From assembly GCA_026027325.1 (NCBI GenBank), contig JAMSLZ010000018.1, positions 248,001 to 312,000 of the forward strand: 64,000 bases of DNA, read 5' to 3'. The stretch's first letter is position 1. Each line of letters begins with the position of its first letter. Positions 48,204 to 62,126 of the stretch are shown in pieces. A program made the translations under genes and the position numbers. Below the pieces are notes generated by a model. The model worked only from the letters and a program-made list of their open reading frames with translations. It ran no database searches and was not told the origin of the DNA. The DNA is from Actinomucor elegans. Its lineage: Eukaryota > Mucoromycota > Mucoromycetes > Mucorales > Mucoraceae.

Positions 48204-49353
48204 AAGAAAAGTTGAAACACTACAATATACCATTAGTCAAGCATTGCTGCCATTAGCAATACATTAAAACTAGACTGTAAAAACTACAAAAAAAACATAC
48301 ATTGCATTTGCATTTAATCTTCCTCCATTATCCTCATATATGTATAGATACTCTCCACCAAATGATTCAAATAAACACTTTTGTCAATACGTATGGCAAT
48401 TGTAGCCTTCTCTTAATCCAGAGATTTTTTTTTTACGCTGAATGAAACGGCCAAAGCTTTAATTCATAATATACAAGCTTTATTTATGTTCAGTACAGCT
48501 CTAATGAATGCAAAAATCTATTCCAAATGATGTGCACTAATCAAATGCAATATTGAACCAAAATCAATCAAAAGATTTTTAAATCTAAGACCAAACTGGT
48601 GCAAAATTTATATATTTGACGAAGACCAATGGAGAAATCCATAAATTTATCGGTCTGATTCGCCTGAAATGATTATATTTTACAGTACGTTGTTAAAGTG
48701 TAATATATTCATCCTACTAGATGCAATAGTTCATTCTGAGCATGAATTAGTCATCAAATGCATCATTAAACCGCAATCAGTTCAGAGAAATTCGTAAGGG
48801 GACACACCTAAGGCGCATTTTCTCACGATAGATCATTTTGTTGAAATTTCAGTACATGAAAATCGTCAAAAATTTGCCTTTTATCAAATATAACCCCATG
48901 CATTCAAACGCATAACAAAACTATATCAGTACTTTTCAATGTCCCTGTCAATTTTACAAATATTTTGTAAACATATAAGTACTGTATCAAGGTAGTTTTT
49001 GTTATTAAAAAACGAAATATAAAGTTCAAACTAATTTTTTGGTGCAAACATCTTTTTGAAAGTAGTAGAATAGATCTCGCTCTCTTTTATGCCCCTTGTT
49101 CTGATTCACGAAATCCCTTTCTATGATGATATAATCAAAACACATCCTAACAAGCTCAACGACACATTCTAGTTAATACAGTACATGAAAAAGAGAGTTA
49201 ATAAGAAAATGATATTATATAGAGTACAATGGTTTTCAATTTTGAGATTTAGATATATAAAAAGTATTAAGTGCTATATATATATATATATATATATATA
49301 GTGTATATATAAGTAATTAGATGGAGAAGGGATATATAAAAGCAAAAGAGTGT
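48204..49353. other. Intergenic between convergent genes; repeats only
   Basis: Tail-to-tail spacer of 1.15 kb. It contains two inverted-orientation copies of the dispersed repeat (48500-48590 and 48700-48800) and a (TA)13 microsatellite. No gene seen. Confidence 0.6.
49275..49300. repeat. (TA)13 microsatellite
   Basis: Thirteen TA dinucleotides, about 55 bp beyond the stop codon of the neurofibromin gene, probably in its 3' untranslated region. Confidence 0.95.
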
Positions 49354-52300
49354 TTAAGCAATGATGAGTTCAATGATTTCGCTTGCAAGCTTTGCATTTT
49401 GCAAAACATTGATCGAAGTTGCGCCAAAGGTAGGATCACCCAATGCAGAAAACCCAACTCGTTCTAGTAGCACCTTTTGAGTTGGATTCGACTTTCTGGT
49501 GGAATCATTAAAGGCAGGATCCGAACAAGCTGTCAGTAGAATCGATTTAACAGATTCAATAATGGGTTGGCTTGTACTGCTTAATACGATTTGATTCATT
49601 TTAGGTAACAGTGTATCATATCTAGAAATAAACCTCTGTTAATAAGGGACATACAATCTGATACATAATTCTAGTACTTACACTACTGCAAAGACTTCAG
49701 GCATAGAGGTGGCTGCCTCTGCAAGTAAACCATACAGGAAGAGCTTTTCATTCGCGTTATCAACCATCTGAAGTTGTGTAGCGAGCATAGAGATAAGTAA
49801 CAACGCTGTGGTTTCATCAGTAATGTCTAAACGATCAAATACACCGTCATAGCTTGATTTGAAAGTTCCAGAACCATCATCTCCGTCGTTGAGATCAAAA
49901 TCAGGGTCATCTAGGCCAGCTAAACGTAAAACTTCTTTCAATGCTTCATTCTTGACGGCGATAGGCAGTAAACCAGCAAGATAACCAAGGTTCTGAGAGT
50001 CTACAGTACTTGTATTGTCTGCATGTTTACATTCAATATCAAGGAACGTCGTAAGTCCTTGGAAAATGATATCCTTGGCATTACTGTATCGCAAACCCTT
50101 CAAAAAGATACTGGCAATAGCAAACGAAAAGTGAGATTCAAAATTGACACCACATAACAGATCCAGTTTGCGTGCAACTTCAGCAATGGGCTCGCGAGCA
50201 GCAAGTAAAATATCAGCCACGCGATCGCCTGCAAAATATTCATCCGCATCAAGCGCTCTAAGTACAGCAAGTAAAAGGTCGACCGCCATGGCAAATGTAG
50301 GTCCATTGTTGATTTGCACTAGAGCAATTGCGATCCAGAAGAGAGGTAACAGGTAGCGAGAATCAGATGGTAGACTCTCTACAATATTCTTTAAGCACAT
50401 CATAATACTGAGCACTAAGTTAGGGTCAGACTCGTTAAAGATGGCCAAAGCACCTCTCAATGCAACTAAAATTTGATAGAGCAAGTCATCATCCACCTCT
50501 TCTCTACCAAGACAACCTAACACGACAAATGCTTGAGGTTGAATTGCTGGGTTAAACTGGAAGGCTGTACTAGCTACTAGACTCATCCATCGAGCTCTCC
50601 AGGCATTCGCCATGTCTGTAAATGAAATAAAAATGTTCAGTATTGCGTAAATCGGCCATAGTTACTTTAAAACAAACCTGGAGAAGGCGCGCTATATGTA
50701 ATCACTTCCAAAAGGTTATTAACAATAGTTTCAAGAGCAAGAAGAGGGATGGGCTCCGATGTATCAGTTAAAGTGTCAGGCATGATGGTAAAGGCATTTG
50801 CTTGAGACTTGAACAAACCAAATAAGAGTCGATACTTGGTATCAGAGATCTCGCTCAAGACCAATTGGAGTTTCTTGATATTAGCATCCTGAATAGGCAT
50901 AGTAGTACACAAAGATTGGATAATGTTCACTACAAGACCATGCACTGATGCTCGTATGATGGTTGGACCAACACCTACTACTAAAGACACAATGTGAAAG
51001 ATTTCAGGCACATAGCTTTTGACAGGACCGCGATTGTTAAACGAAAGCATAAGTACGAAACGAATAAGAATTGCAATTTCCTTCCAGGTCCAATGATCAG
51101 TCAAAGACCTTGTAGGTTTAAACGATGTCTTTTGAAGTACTTTTCTCAGGCGGGAAACAACCTTGCCTCGGACGGCAATATTAGACAACGTCACAAATGT
51201 GTCTGCCATTGCTTCAGCTTGAGGGGAACCAACACCATGCTCAATGGAGAATTGAATAAAAGAATCCAATACAAGGTTCAAGATATCGTCTATCTGTCCT
51301 ATTGTCTTCCAAATCTTGGCTTGAACAAGCTTGTACATCTAAAAAAAATTATGATTAGTTCCAATCGCTCGCAAAGAATAAACAACTTACATCAGTTCGA
51401 GCAACAGTGAGATCAATCAGATTACGAAGTACTTCTTTCGTCTTGATAATGTTCTTTTCACTGGAATTTTGGCAAAACTTGGAAAGGTTGGGTAACCAGG
51501 GCATCATGTAATCCAAACACAAGTAACGTAAAGGCTCGCTAGACTTTTGGAAACCAATAAAGCATTCACTCAAGAACTCTAATGTTAGGTTTGGTTGATT
51601 CAGGGCAATTTTTTCACTGATATTGACAATGAAAGCAGTGCTGTTGGCAGGAAGACAAAGATCTCTAGCGTCCAACAATTGATTACCAACTTCGAATTGG
51701 AAAGTAATACTTAAAGCATAGAGCAAATTATAGGCAGCTAATCTGAGACTAGGATCATCACTACCGATATTGAGAAGCGCCATGTTGAGCAATCTACCAG
51801 GCACGTCATTGGGTCGAATTGTTCTCTCGGACATGCTGCTAGGCTTGGCCATCTCTAATCTACGCTTGTTGTGTCGAATTGTCTAACGATAAAGCAAAAA
51901 GGAAAGGGAGTGCGACTTAGCATTAAAACAAATCTTGCATGTGATTCTATACTTACATTTACAATTGCTTCTCGCTTCATTGAAGTGAAGGTATGATGTG
52001 ACTTGCCCTTATTGTATTTAAAATGAAATTCGTTGATCATTTCTTGGTTTCGAACATTGCTGACAAGAGTAATGTCCTCGATTTCGGTAATCAGGAACAC
52101 ATCGTTGATAACCGTGGTAACGCCATACATGAACTCCTGTTTTCGGACTGTCATGACCTGAACATACTCTGCACTGACCTTGATAGTGATTGGAATATTC
52201 ATCTTGTATTGAGACAGTTTATTTACCGGATGGAATACATGACATGGATCAGTATCCAGTGATGCTAAAATACGCATTTAGACAATGTAAATTGGGATTG

Positions 52301-55300
52301 CTTTTACACTTACTGGTTGATTTGGGCAATCGAACTTCACTGGGATTGATAAATTCGTACAATTCAGCCAACGTCACGGCAAAGAAAGTACGCTTGGTCA
52401 TTTTATGAGACAAAGGACGCGACAGTTTCTTGACATATTTGCGCAAATAAGAGTTGGGATTGTAAACAAGGATGCTTGCAATATTATCAGAAGCATCAAA
52501 TGGCAGTAGCTGTAATATCTGATGAATGTACTGACTTGGCATTTCATTTGAGCTACTGCATAAGGTCATATCCAGCACAAGATCCAAGCTTTTATTGGAA
52601 GCGCGTTCCATTGTCTTGTAAATGTTAGTCTTCATGATTCATTTCACAGCGTTTGTACTTACTTGTAATATGTGATACACGAGCAACTCAAAGTCAATAC
52701 TGTCAGCAACGATATTTCTAGCAATAAAGTAGAATACAGGTCGGTTTTGCTTGGATACACCACCTTCGTAAAAGATGTTCTTGGCTGCAATAGAATCAAC
52801 ATTACGATGACTGTTACGGCGCATGAATTCAGCATAGAGTTGATTAGCTGCAGCAAATGTGTAGCTCCTTAAACCACTAAACTCTTGTTTGGACACTTCT
52901 GGAGGACGACCCAACTGTGCCAAGAGGTTCGAGAAACGATCAAATTGACGTTTCCAAACCGCTGCATTCTCTTGATCTGTAATTTGGCGTAATCTTCGAG
53001 TCGCTAATTCTCTTGAAATACGCTCCATATTATCAAACAAGACACGATGCAAGCAGCTATAGTCCTTTTCTTCCATGGGTCGAATTTCAACTGTCAAATC
53101 TTCAGAGCTTTGAGTACTGATTATGCTGTCCGTAGCACTTCGAAGTGGGTTAGTTTCAAGCGGGGGAGTAATAGGGGGTACATTGGATATTTCACGCAAG
53201 AAGCTAGTAACCTTGTAAATGTTACTTGTCAGGAAATCATTCAGGACAATCATGTATGTTTCTTTAGCACCAAAAAGAACATTGTTGGCTAGATTCTGGA
53301 TGACCTTGGTAGCAATGAGATGACCACGTTTCATATCGCGAGATACAACCACGTTGGACTTGACAAGCCCCTCAGCCTCGGGAGAAACAATGGCTGGACA
53401 GAAGAAACGCAAGAAAATAAAGGCACCAACAGCTGTATATTTAGCTTCAGGGTAGCGCTCGCGTACAGAGGTCAAAATACAGTGGCACACTTCTCGGAAT
53501 GCTCTAGGTGCTTCATTGGCTGAGGCACAAATAGCATTCAAAAACAGTTCGGTAGCACTTACTACATTTTGTTTGTTTCTCGAGACGTTTTCGCCGCTAC
53601 CGACCTTGGATGAATCCAACTCGAACGTCTTTTCCTCTGGTGGTTTTTCGGCCAGCTTGGCAAATACAGGTTGGAGAACAGATCGCACATAATCTGCACC
53701 ATTTTGCTTGGCAAAGACAGACAGCAATCTAGTAGCAATACTCGTTCTTCTCAACAGCTCTGTTTCACTATCTATACAAACTGTCAATACTACGATCATA
53801 GTCAAATTAAAAGGTGATTTTACCGGTGTTTTGTACTTCTTTTTGTATCACAGCTTTCAAAAGCACAAGTGCTTTGCCTCTGGAAGAGAAGCATGCCAGT
53901 AAAGCATTCGCTGCATCTTCAATATCAGCTGCAGGACACACTTCACACAAAGCCAAAGCAATATTCAGATCAAGCCCTACAAGCATCTAAGTAATAAAAT
54001 GATTAGACCAACGCATCGTTTCTGTTTTGATTAAAGTACTTTACATCAACCAATTTTTCATATCGATCTGTAATAACAGTTTCAGCCAACGTCTCAAACT
54101 CAGTACCTTGGTTCAAGATGTTAGTCAAAACCTTCATAAAAGCAGTTCTCATTTGAGGATCGTCGTGATAACCCATAGATAAAGAGTATTTCAAACCAGC
54201 ATCTACGTTAGCACTGAGAAGATTGGACATGGCCAAAATAGTGCTCTCTTTTAAAGGCGCCAAGTAGGTCGACATGTTTTCCTTGTTCTATCAATGAAGA
54301 GCATTAGGTTACTGAACAACAGTTAAATTTGTTTAGACAACATACCTTTCCATTGGAGTGGAGGCTATTCTCGGGATAGTTGCGAATACGATGATTGGAG
54401 TTATCTGCTTCGTTCTGTTATGTGTCACGATCAGTCAGTTCCATGTTGAACCGTCAATATAATCTAGACTTACCTCTGAATCACGACATCTATTCAGTAA
54501 CTTGAGAAAGAAGGTAAAATACTTGAAGAAGATTCTGCTTTTGATTGGAATAGAGTCGACTTCATGTACTGGGTCAGCAGACTGAAGAGGTAATTGATGA
54601 AGCAAGCTAACAATGGTATTGAGACAAGATAAATCCAACTCTCTATGTAGTTTTTCGCTTTGATTGGTCTCAAATGAAGAGTACTGGTTTGACATGTCAG
54701 GTTTCTAATGGTAACAGAGCTTAGTTTATATGGCGATTAATAGTTACGAGACACTTACCAAAGAGAAATCGCTTGTCCATTCAACAATGATTTCCAGCAA
54801 CTTATTACGCAATCTGAATTCTTGACGTAGAGTCACCTTATCCTTCTTCATCATTAAAACCTCAGTGAGTTGACAAAACTTGATCTTGATCTTTAAAGCA
54901 GACTGCCCACTACCGAGTCTGTTCAGGTACTTGGCATATTGATTGATCAAACTACTGAAATCGACAGTCAAAAGGTTCTCGGGTGAGCCTTCCATACGAT
55001 CCAGCACAAGCTTTAAAACACTGATAGCTTGTTCAACAAACAACGTATTACGACTACTGCAAATTGGATCACCGTCAGGACCAAAGTATTTAGCCAATAC
55101 AGTTTCCAGGTAACGGAAAAGCATAGGATAAAGTGCCGGTGAAAGGTCCGAACCTAGGATTTCCTTGACCCATTCGCGCACTACAATGTTATCGCAAAGA
55201 AGCAAGTCTACCATATCCACAACAAACTTGTTCACCATAGCGGATGACTCAGTAGGAGCTGATACACGTCTGAAAGCCGATTGGTCGCTGTAGCCTCCAC

Positions 55301-58300
55301 GAGGCGTAGCTGGAGAGGTGGGTGTCGTAGGAACTGTATCTGCCATAAGACAAATACCACCCAAAGCAGCCAAAAAGCCTGCATAATTTTGCCATTCTGA
55401 AGACTTGTCATCGTCTAGGTTGCTGGTATCTGATCGAATATTTGATGCAAAGGAATGGGTCTGTCTGTTGGATGAAGACGCAGGGTTTCTAAGTTTATCG
55501 TGCCATGCTTGTCCACCGCGTTTGGCGTTATTGCTATTGATACTTTCTGCAATATCCTCTTTAATCTCGTCGTGCGGCTTCATCATGGAAGGTGTCATGT
55601 ATTTCCATCGTTTGTAAGCTTCTTCCCAAGCTGCAAGATTACCAGGCGCAAAATGGGTCATCATTCTTAATAATCTTCTAATTTGCTTCTGTTGAGATTT
55701 ACGACCAGTTACAATACCATTGTTGGACGAAAGCTGTTGGTAAATAGGTAGATTCTCTACTGCTATCAAGACAGATTGGTGGGGGTCTTCTAAAGTATCT
55801 GTTAATTGGGCTTCAGTACAAATATGGCCGAAACAAGTAATGGCAGACGAGCAAATTTCGATATCAGAAGAACACAATAGAACCAGCAATGCTACTTCTA
55901 AACCAATAGATGCTTGTAGTCGCTCTCTTGTATCAGAGCCTTGTATAGCAATGTCTTGATGCATTCTTAGGAATTCATTTCTTGATTCAAAAAGTTTTTT
56001 CAACAATTCCAACAGGCGCTTCAAGCCATCATCTCTTTCTCTATTATCCAACAATTGCTTTGCCAAAGTAAACATCACCTGTGACGATATCTTCCAAAAC
56101 GATTCTATAAAGTGAGGAGATGGGCTCCATTCTAGGATATAATCTGGTGAATGCAGCTTGAAAAGACACATAGCAGCTGCATCTCTAACATATTGATTTT
56201 GTTCTCTTAGGCAATTGGTAATGGCTACCATAGCTACAGCATTCTTTTCAAATCTATCCTCGCTTTCACCCTATATACAAGTCAGTTTGAAAGCTATTCT
56301 ATCATCAAGAATGTACACATACGCGAATAGCTAGTTTTGGGTCTGTCTGATAAAGTCTCAACATATCAAGGATTAGTTCCAAACGCTCACCGTTTTGATC
56401 CATGCGTCCATCTTTCTTTGATCGTTTATCGTTGACTTGATTGTTGATCATCGTCTTGCGGCCATTGGGTCCATAATTACTACTACTAATGTCAAGTCTC
56501 GAGAAATCTCTACTAGCAAACTCGATAAAGAGTTTTCTCAGTGGACCAGATAATGAATCATATAATACAGTCACTGAAGGGTTCCAAGGAAGTCGATTTT
56601 CTTCTGACGCAATGGCTAAACATGCTTTTACCAAACTGATTTTGAACAATGTAGGTGCTCGAGGGTCGAGACACGATGGAAACAGGCTACGTAAAGCATG
56701 TCGAGGGTTCAAACGGAACATGGCCACTAAACAATCTGCCAAAAGAGAACGGTGATCGATAATGATACCCAGTCCACTCATTAAACTATCGGCAATCAAT
56801 GGTTTCTCTGGGTCAAACAACTGTCCTCGTAGTTCGTTTTCGATATCAGATACTATATGTCGAAGTGCTGATGCATCTGTTTTTGCTACATAAGTAGCAG
56901 CCTTACATATATCCACATAACAAATAGCTGCCAATTCTGCCATTCTACCAGGTTTCAATGAACTTTTGAGTGTAGATAGAAATAGTGTCTTTTTCGAGTT
57001 CACGTTACGATGACCATCTAGATTAGTGGATGAACACAAGATATCAGGACAAAGGATAAGAAGCATCGTCTGCAAAGGCCAAAGAATCGCCTTCTTTCGC
57101 GTTGTATCAGCCAATGATAAGCATATTTCAAATAATTGATCAGGTCCACCTTCCAGCCTTTTCTGGCTCTGACATAGTTGCATGAACTCGCCAGGATAAG
57201 TTTCGATCCAACCCCAAATAGCTCTACGTAGAATAGCTGCCACAATCAATTGGGTTGACTTTTTCAGGTTTGAAAAACTAGTACAAAACTCTGTCGTATA
57301 TAAAGATTAGAGACCTAATATATCTGGTTTGCATGTAAGAGATACCTGATAGAACTGTACTGAGTCGTTTCGAATTTAATGAGCAGCATTCTAATAGTCG
57401 CATATCTGATGTTTCTGGGTTCTCATCTGTAGTAGTAGACAGGTATAGGGTTCGCATCTTGATTTTTGAGAAAACAACGTTCCAATTGCTTGCACTCAAG
57501 TAGGCCACTACCCTACTTGAAGCTTTGTATATATCGAGCACTATATCTGCAGATGTTCTCGAGATATTGCTGGCTGTATAGTATTCTGTTCTAGTAATTT
57601 GGGTGACATGATTGGTTGTTTGACCGTACTCTCTTTCTTCCATCACAGTAGTTTGATGCATAATCCGAGACATGACATTAATGATATTCTTGGCTATTGT
57701 ATCATCGAAAGGTGGTGGATCTTCCATTTCGATTGGAAGCGGGCCATCTGCTATGGACCATCGACTATGATGTGTGGAACTGTCTAAACTATGGATGGAC
57801 CCTTCATAGCCGCCTGTAGTTGAAGGGGCTCTGACTGATGCATTATCTGATTTGCTATCTCGAATGTATTGCCAATGGTGCTGCATGCAAGCAGATAGCA
57901 TTCGAAGTACAAACAACTGAGATTGTAGATTTTCGTAAGGAAAGTGCTCTTCGTTCGATGGCATCTATAGGTGGTTTATTGAGTGATTGTTCATAGAGTG
58001 ATGCATAGCGTATCTTACTTTAATACTGTCAAGTAAATTCAACAAAGTCACAGTAATTGTAGGTAATCTAAACTTTGATAATTCAATTAAGGCTGCCACT
58101 AAGTAGTAAAAGATGATTGGTTAACACGTAGAGTTTTATACCCTCACTTTCCTTTGATGGTACCTCTATAGAACAGAATCGAGTTAGCGCGATATACAAA
58201 GTCAATGAAGGGCATATTTACGTTTGATTTATAAGTGGATCATTTTCCAAAACCTCCAATTTCTTTCCACTGTTACTAGGCAGCTATCAAAAAAAAGAAA

Positions 58301-58410
58301 AAGAAAAAAAAAGATTTAGAAGCTGCTACTGCTATTACTGCTCGTTTTTCACTCACCCTGACAAGTATACGATTCACCAAGCTCGCGATAAGCTTTGTGT
58401 CTGGACTCAT
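49354..58410 (-). CDS. Neurofibromin/Ira-type Ras GTPase-activating protein
   Basis: A 9-kb gene with many short introns encoding roughly 2,600 residues, the fungal counterpart of NF1 and Ira1/Ira2. These turn off Ras and so restrain cAMP/PKA signalling. It starts at 58410 with MSPDTKLIASLVNRILVR (exon 58410-58357). Large exons lie at about 57964-57278, 57249-56305, 56231-54744, 53790-52680, 51852-51390, 51338-50690 and 50613-49680. The GAP domain (about 53900-53200) has the arginine finger in ELLRRTSIATRLL and the signature FLRFFCPAIVSPE. It is followed by a Sec14-like lipid-binding part (ERASNKSLDLVLDMTLCSS) and a PH-like part (SAEYVQVMTVRKQEF). The long HEAT-like C-terminal region includes MANAWRARWMSLV. 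All junctions I checked keep frame, and no lesion was seen. Confidence 0.95.
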
Positions 58411-60688
58411 TTATGATATAGACTTATTGACATACACTGATTACAAGGAAGGTTTTTGAGATTGCACCGAGATGAAGTAAAAAGTAAAAGAAAGAGGAAA
58501 TTTCTCTCGGGGCACAGTTAAAAGCGGGGTTTATCCAACCATCAAAAACCTTTTAATAGGAGTTTCCTATGTGTGTGCCCTTGAACCTTAGGACCAATCA
58601 AAATATATTGGGTTAATTTGACACTTTACTATCGAAAAGAACCATCATTCATCTCGTGTGATAAGATCAATTGCATTTGAAAGAGAAATGAAATAGGTAT
58701 ACCCAATTGATGATATTCTAATGGAAAGAATCTCGAAAAATTACATGGATGTTTATACACAATGAAATGGATTTTAATTGGCAGAAGCTTAATTTCATCA
58801 ACTCTCGTGTTTCTTTAGCTATCAGCTCAGCGCTGGCCCTAATATATGGCTGTAACTTCACATGGCACTATGTGAGATTGGTCTAATATAGTCGGCTAAA
58901 TACTTGCCTTTCAAACACACGTCAATCGATTACTAAGACACGTCATTGTTTGATCAGTTTCTTTACTAGAGTAATATTTAAGTAATCTTTATTGTATCTA
59001 CTTTGGAAAATGCATGCCACAACTAATAATGGCTTATATGATCTTTTGATTGCCGCTTTATTACTGAATAGTGCACTTTTGTAAATAGTAGATAGTCTTT
59101 CTTTTTTTTTTTTAAAAAAAAAAGGCCTGAGGAGAGAATGCTTCCATCAAAACTAGGTATGGAAGGGGAGTACAAGATCTAACAGGATTTTCCGGTTCTA
59201 AAGGCACAAATTATGTATAAAGATTGCTTGTAACATAGCTTTATTATAAACTTGCTTGGTAATCTCTTGCAATAATCAAGGTTCACTTCGATATATTAAT
59301 TCTGTATGGATACATAGGCACTTTAGCAGTGTTAATAATAAAAGCTGCTTTATATAAGGGTAATTATACTCGATTCTTGATTATATAGTAGTGCTTCCAT
59401 AGTGAACAGAGCATGTTGAAATATTTTAGGCACGTTTAAGAGGCCCATTAGCGAATGTTCCTGCTCTATAGTAAAGAGTCTATCAGGCCACTTTTTCCTA
59501 GCATTATTCTCCGCCATCATGGTAATGAGCACAAAGAGCCATATATATAAGTTGCAAACGTAATCATTCAGCCTGATGTTTAAATACAATGAAATGGTGC
59601 AAGCCATGTGTCTGTATCCTCATGCTTAGTATACATACAATTGCATAAAAACGACCAAATGCCATTTTTTTTACCAATATAAAGTTCAGTTAAACCGAGC
59701 CATTAAATGGTCGAAGCATATTACTAGCTAATATGGTACTTTCACCTTACTGAAGCGTATTGTTCTTTCAACTTAGTTGCATTCATGGTTAATATAGTGT
59801 ATCTATAGCTTAGAATTAAGCCAAAGTGTACATGGCATTGAATTCAAACAATATTACAATAACCTGTACAGATAACGAATTAATTCAACAGGGTTACCAT
59901 ACACAAGGAAATCACAAAATCACGCCTATGTCGCCACTTAACCAATACAAGTCATTCTCGAAAAAAAAAAATAGAAAGAGAGAGAGAGAAAACAATTCTC
60001 TTACGACAAACAAACTTTTATTGTTGTACATTAACTAGCGGCTATTTAGAAGTTCTAAGATACACACTGGTAAACTGTCATTGAAACGGTTATCTAATTG
60101 TTCACCTTACCAAATATACAGGATCGTCTCTGCATCATTACTCAACTCACAATAACCAACGCTTCTTCGATCAACCACAACAATTAATATTATTTTTGGT
60201 ATGTTATAATTAATATGTCTACAAATTGGGCATTGGTAACTTTGGTTGACATATACTGATTATCGGAGTGCGTATCGACGGTTTTCAGAGGTTTGTTGTC
60301 GAAATAACTAAATCATATCCATAGCAGAGATGAGCCGAAATAAATAGACAATTCTCGGGAAACGGATAACTTTCTGGTTGATCTTCAATATAAGTTAACA
60401 TAGATAGTCATACATTAACATAAGCATGAACTACATGATGGTGGTACATTTTTTATAAACGAGATTATATGCTGTGTTTAAATGCTGTCCCCTTTATGGA
60501 AGTGTATCTAAATCTCTAAAAGGACTTTCAGATCAACAATAAGCTGAAAAAATACCAATAATCATCGGACAAAATAAAAATAAAAATAAAAAAGAAAGCC
60601 TGATCTTTCCATGCATTCACTGGATTATTCTTGTATGGACATGTTCAGGCCCTAAGAACCGCTGGAAAAAAAAACACTGTGTTCAATA

Positions 60689-60825
60689 TCAACTATGATT
60701 ATGATCAAGTACAATCCACTGGGTTTTGCCAGGGGTTGCCGTAATATCTAAATACACACGACTGCGAATTTCATTTAAAGTTTTCAATGGGCGATCAAGT
60801 CCGCGGCATTTGATCAGTGATGACT
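60689..60825 (-). pseudogene. Orphan protein-like fragment next to an A25 run, family not recognised
   Basis: About 45 codons on the minus strand read IKCRGLDRPLKTLNEIRSRV, then YLDITATPGKTQWIVLDHNH and Ser-stop. The composition is clearly protein-like and unlike its surroundings. No start, upstream exon or acceptor is convincing: the frame runs back directly into the poly(A) run on this strand. It is probably the 3' end of a lost gene. The DHN-like end is vaguely reminiscent of DHH phosphoesterases, but I cannot assign it. Confidence 0.3.
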
Positions 60826-60830
60826 GAATC

Positions 60831-60837
<7 letters not shown>

Positions 60838-60862
<25 letters not shown>
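60838..60862. repeat. Poly(T) tract, 25 bases
   Basis: Run of 25 T on the plus strand, immediately upstream (minus-strand sense) of the orphan protein-like fragment. Confidence 0.95.
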
Positions 60863-62072
60863 ATGAGCAGATATACTCAGCCATTAACGCACTCGATAAT
60901 GATCTTATTACATTACAAATCATGCGAAAAATGATTTGGTGCAATGTTATCCCATATTATGTGCTACATGATATGAAATTGGTAATTTTTGCCCTAATAG
61001 CAATTTGATAGACTAGCTTGACGCATCCGTTCCCGTCTTGTAGTATAATGGCCAAACTCTTCCAACAACAGCTGCAGAAAAATTGATAGTTTCTGACTAG
61101 GACTAACTGATGCGAGTTTACCTGATGCTTGGTGTATCACAATAAAAGGGATAAACTATTAGGATTAACGCTGCTGAGTATACAATCGGACAGGGTAACC
61201 AAAACTAATTTGACAATCAATGCAAGCAGTAAAGCTGCAGCTTGAGTATTTCTTTATCTTTTGTTTATATATCTATATAATCCCCAGTTATTCTGCTAGA
61301 GGTGTATGTATTGCTTTAAGGGTAACTCTATCGATTGTGTTTTTATTCCGTTCAGTTTTAGCTCGTGTACTACAAGTACTTTACAATCAGCATTTATTAC
61401 CATTTGTATCATCTGCTATGCAACCGTATAATAAGTACAATGTTTATGCATTCTGAACTAGCACAATGTGTTAAAACCTTCCGCATTACCAACAGCTCCT
61501 AAATTTTCATCGTCTAGGTCTGCCAAGGCAACAAAAAAATACACAAAAAAAGACGCGTATTATTTCAATACACTGCAATAGATACATTTAGAAACATGTT
61601 TTTTTTTAGATAATCAATAAACACTGCAATGCATAGCTGTGAAAAGAAGCTAAACTGGGTTCTACTGCTTCTAAAGACTATATTTAGCCTATACTACACT
61701 ATAGACTCCTAGTTTGACAAACGGTATACGAACTGGAAGGAAATATATTCTAGTTTGTATATGGATTGTTTCTATATTCTTATTTTGGACCGGTTACGTA
61801 CGTACAAAGAACCATTTCACCACCTGCAGACTGATACCATTCTTGCATATCCAATAATATCCCAGTCCAATGATGATAGTATGTCAATAAGCGCACAGAG
61901 CATAAAATAAAGAAGACGTCTAGTATATCTACTAAATACGACAACTATTGTCTTATAAGTCTAGCGGGTTGTTAAGTAGCATTCATGACCTGTTTTTATT
62001 CTAATATGCTTCGCCTCAGGAGTGTGCATAACTAGGAGCACATTTGTTTAGGGGCAAAGTTAACTTCTTGGA

Positions 62073-62079
62073 TATATAA
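62073..62079 (+). promoter_or_regulatory. TATA box of the second M13 peptidase gene
   Basis: TATATAA 54 bp upstream of the start codon, mirroring the arrangement at the first M13 gene. Confidence 0.6.
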
Positions 62080-62126
62080 CTTGATCTTATTTTTGATTTT
62101 TGTTATTCTTTATCAGACGAGTAATA

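Larger units (their letters stand above)
58411..62126. other. Intergenic, 3.7 kb; mostly empty
   Basis: Longest gene-free stretch of the window, between two divergent genes (NF1-type and second M13). It includes a possible orphan exon (60689-60825), a T25 run and short open frames such as 59350-59607 (-) and 61220-61456 (+) without recognisable features. Confidence 0.5.

Noticed and set aside
61031..61055. tRNA-like 5' half (TAGTATAATGG, A-box-like)
   Set aside because: No anticodon stem, T-loop (GTTCRA) or closing acceptor stem follows within 100 bases; probably chance or a very old relic.
61220..61456. Hydrophobic 78-codon open frame
   Set aside because: Random-looking low-complexity hydrophobic sequence in an empty region, no recognisable domain or splice context.
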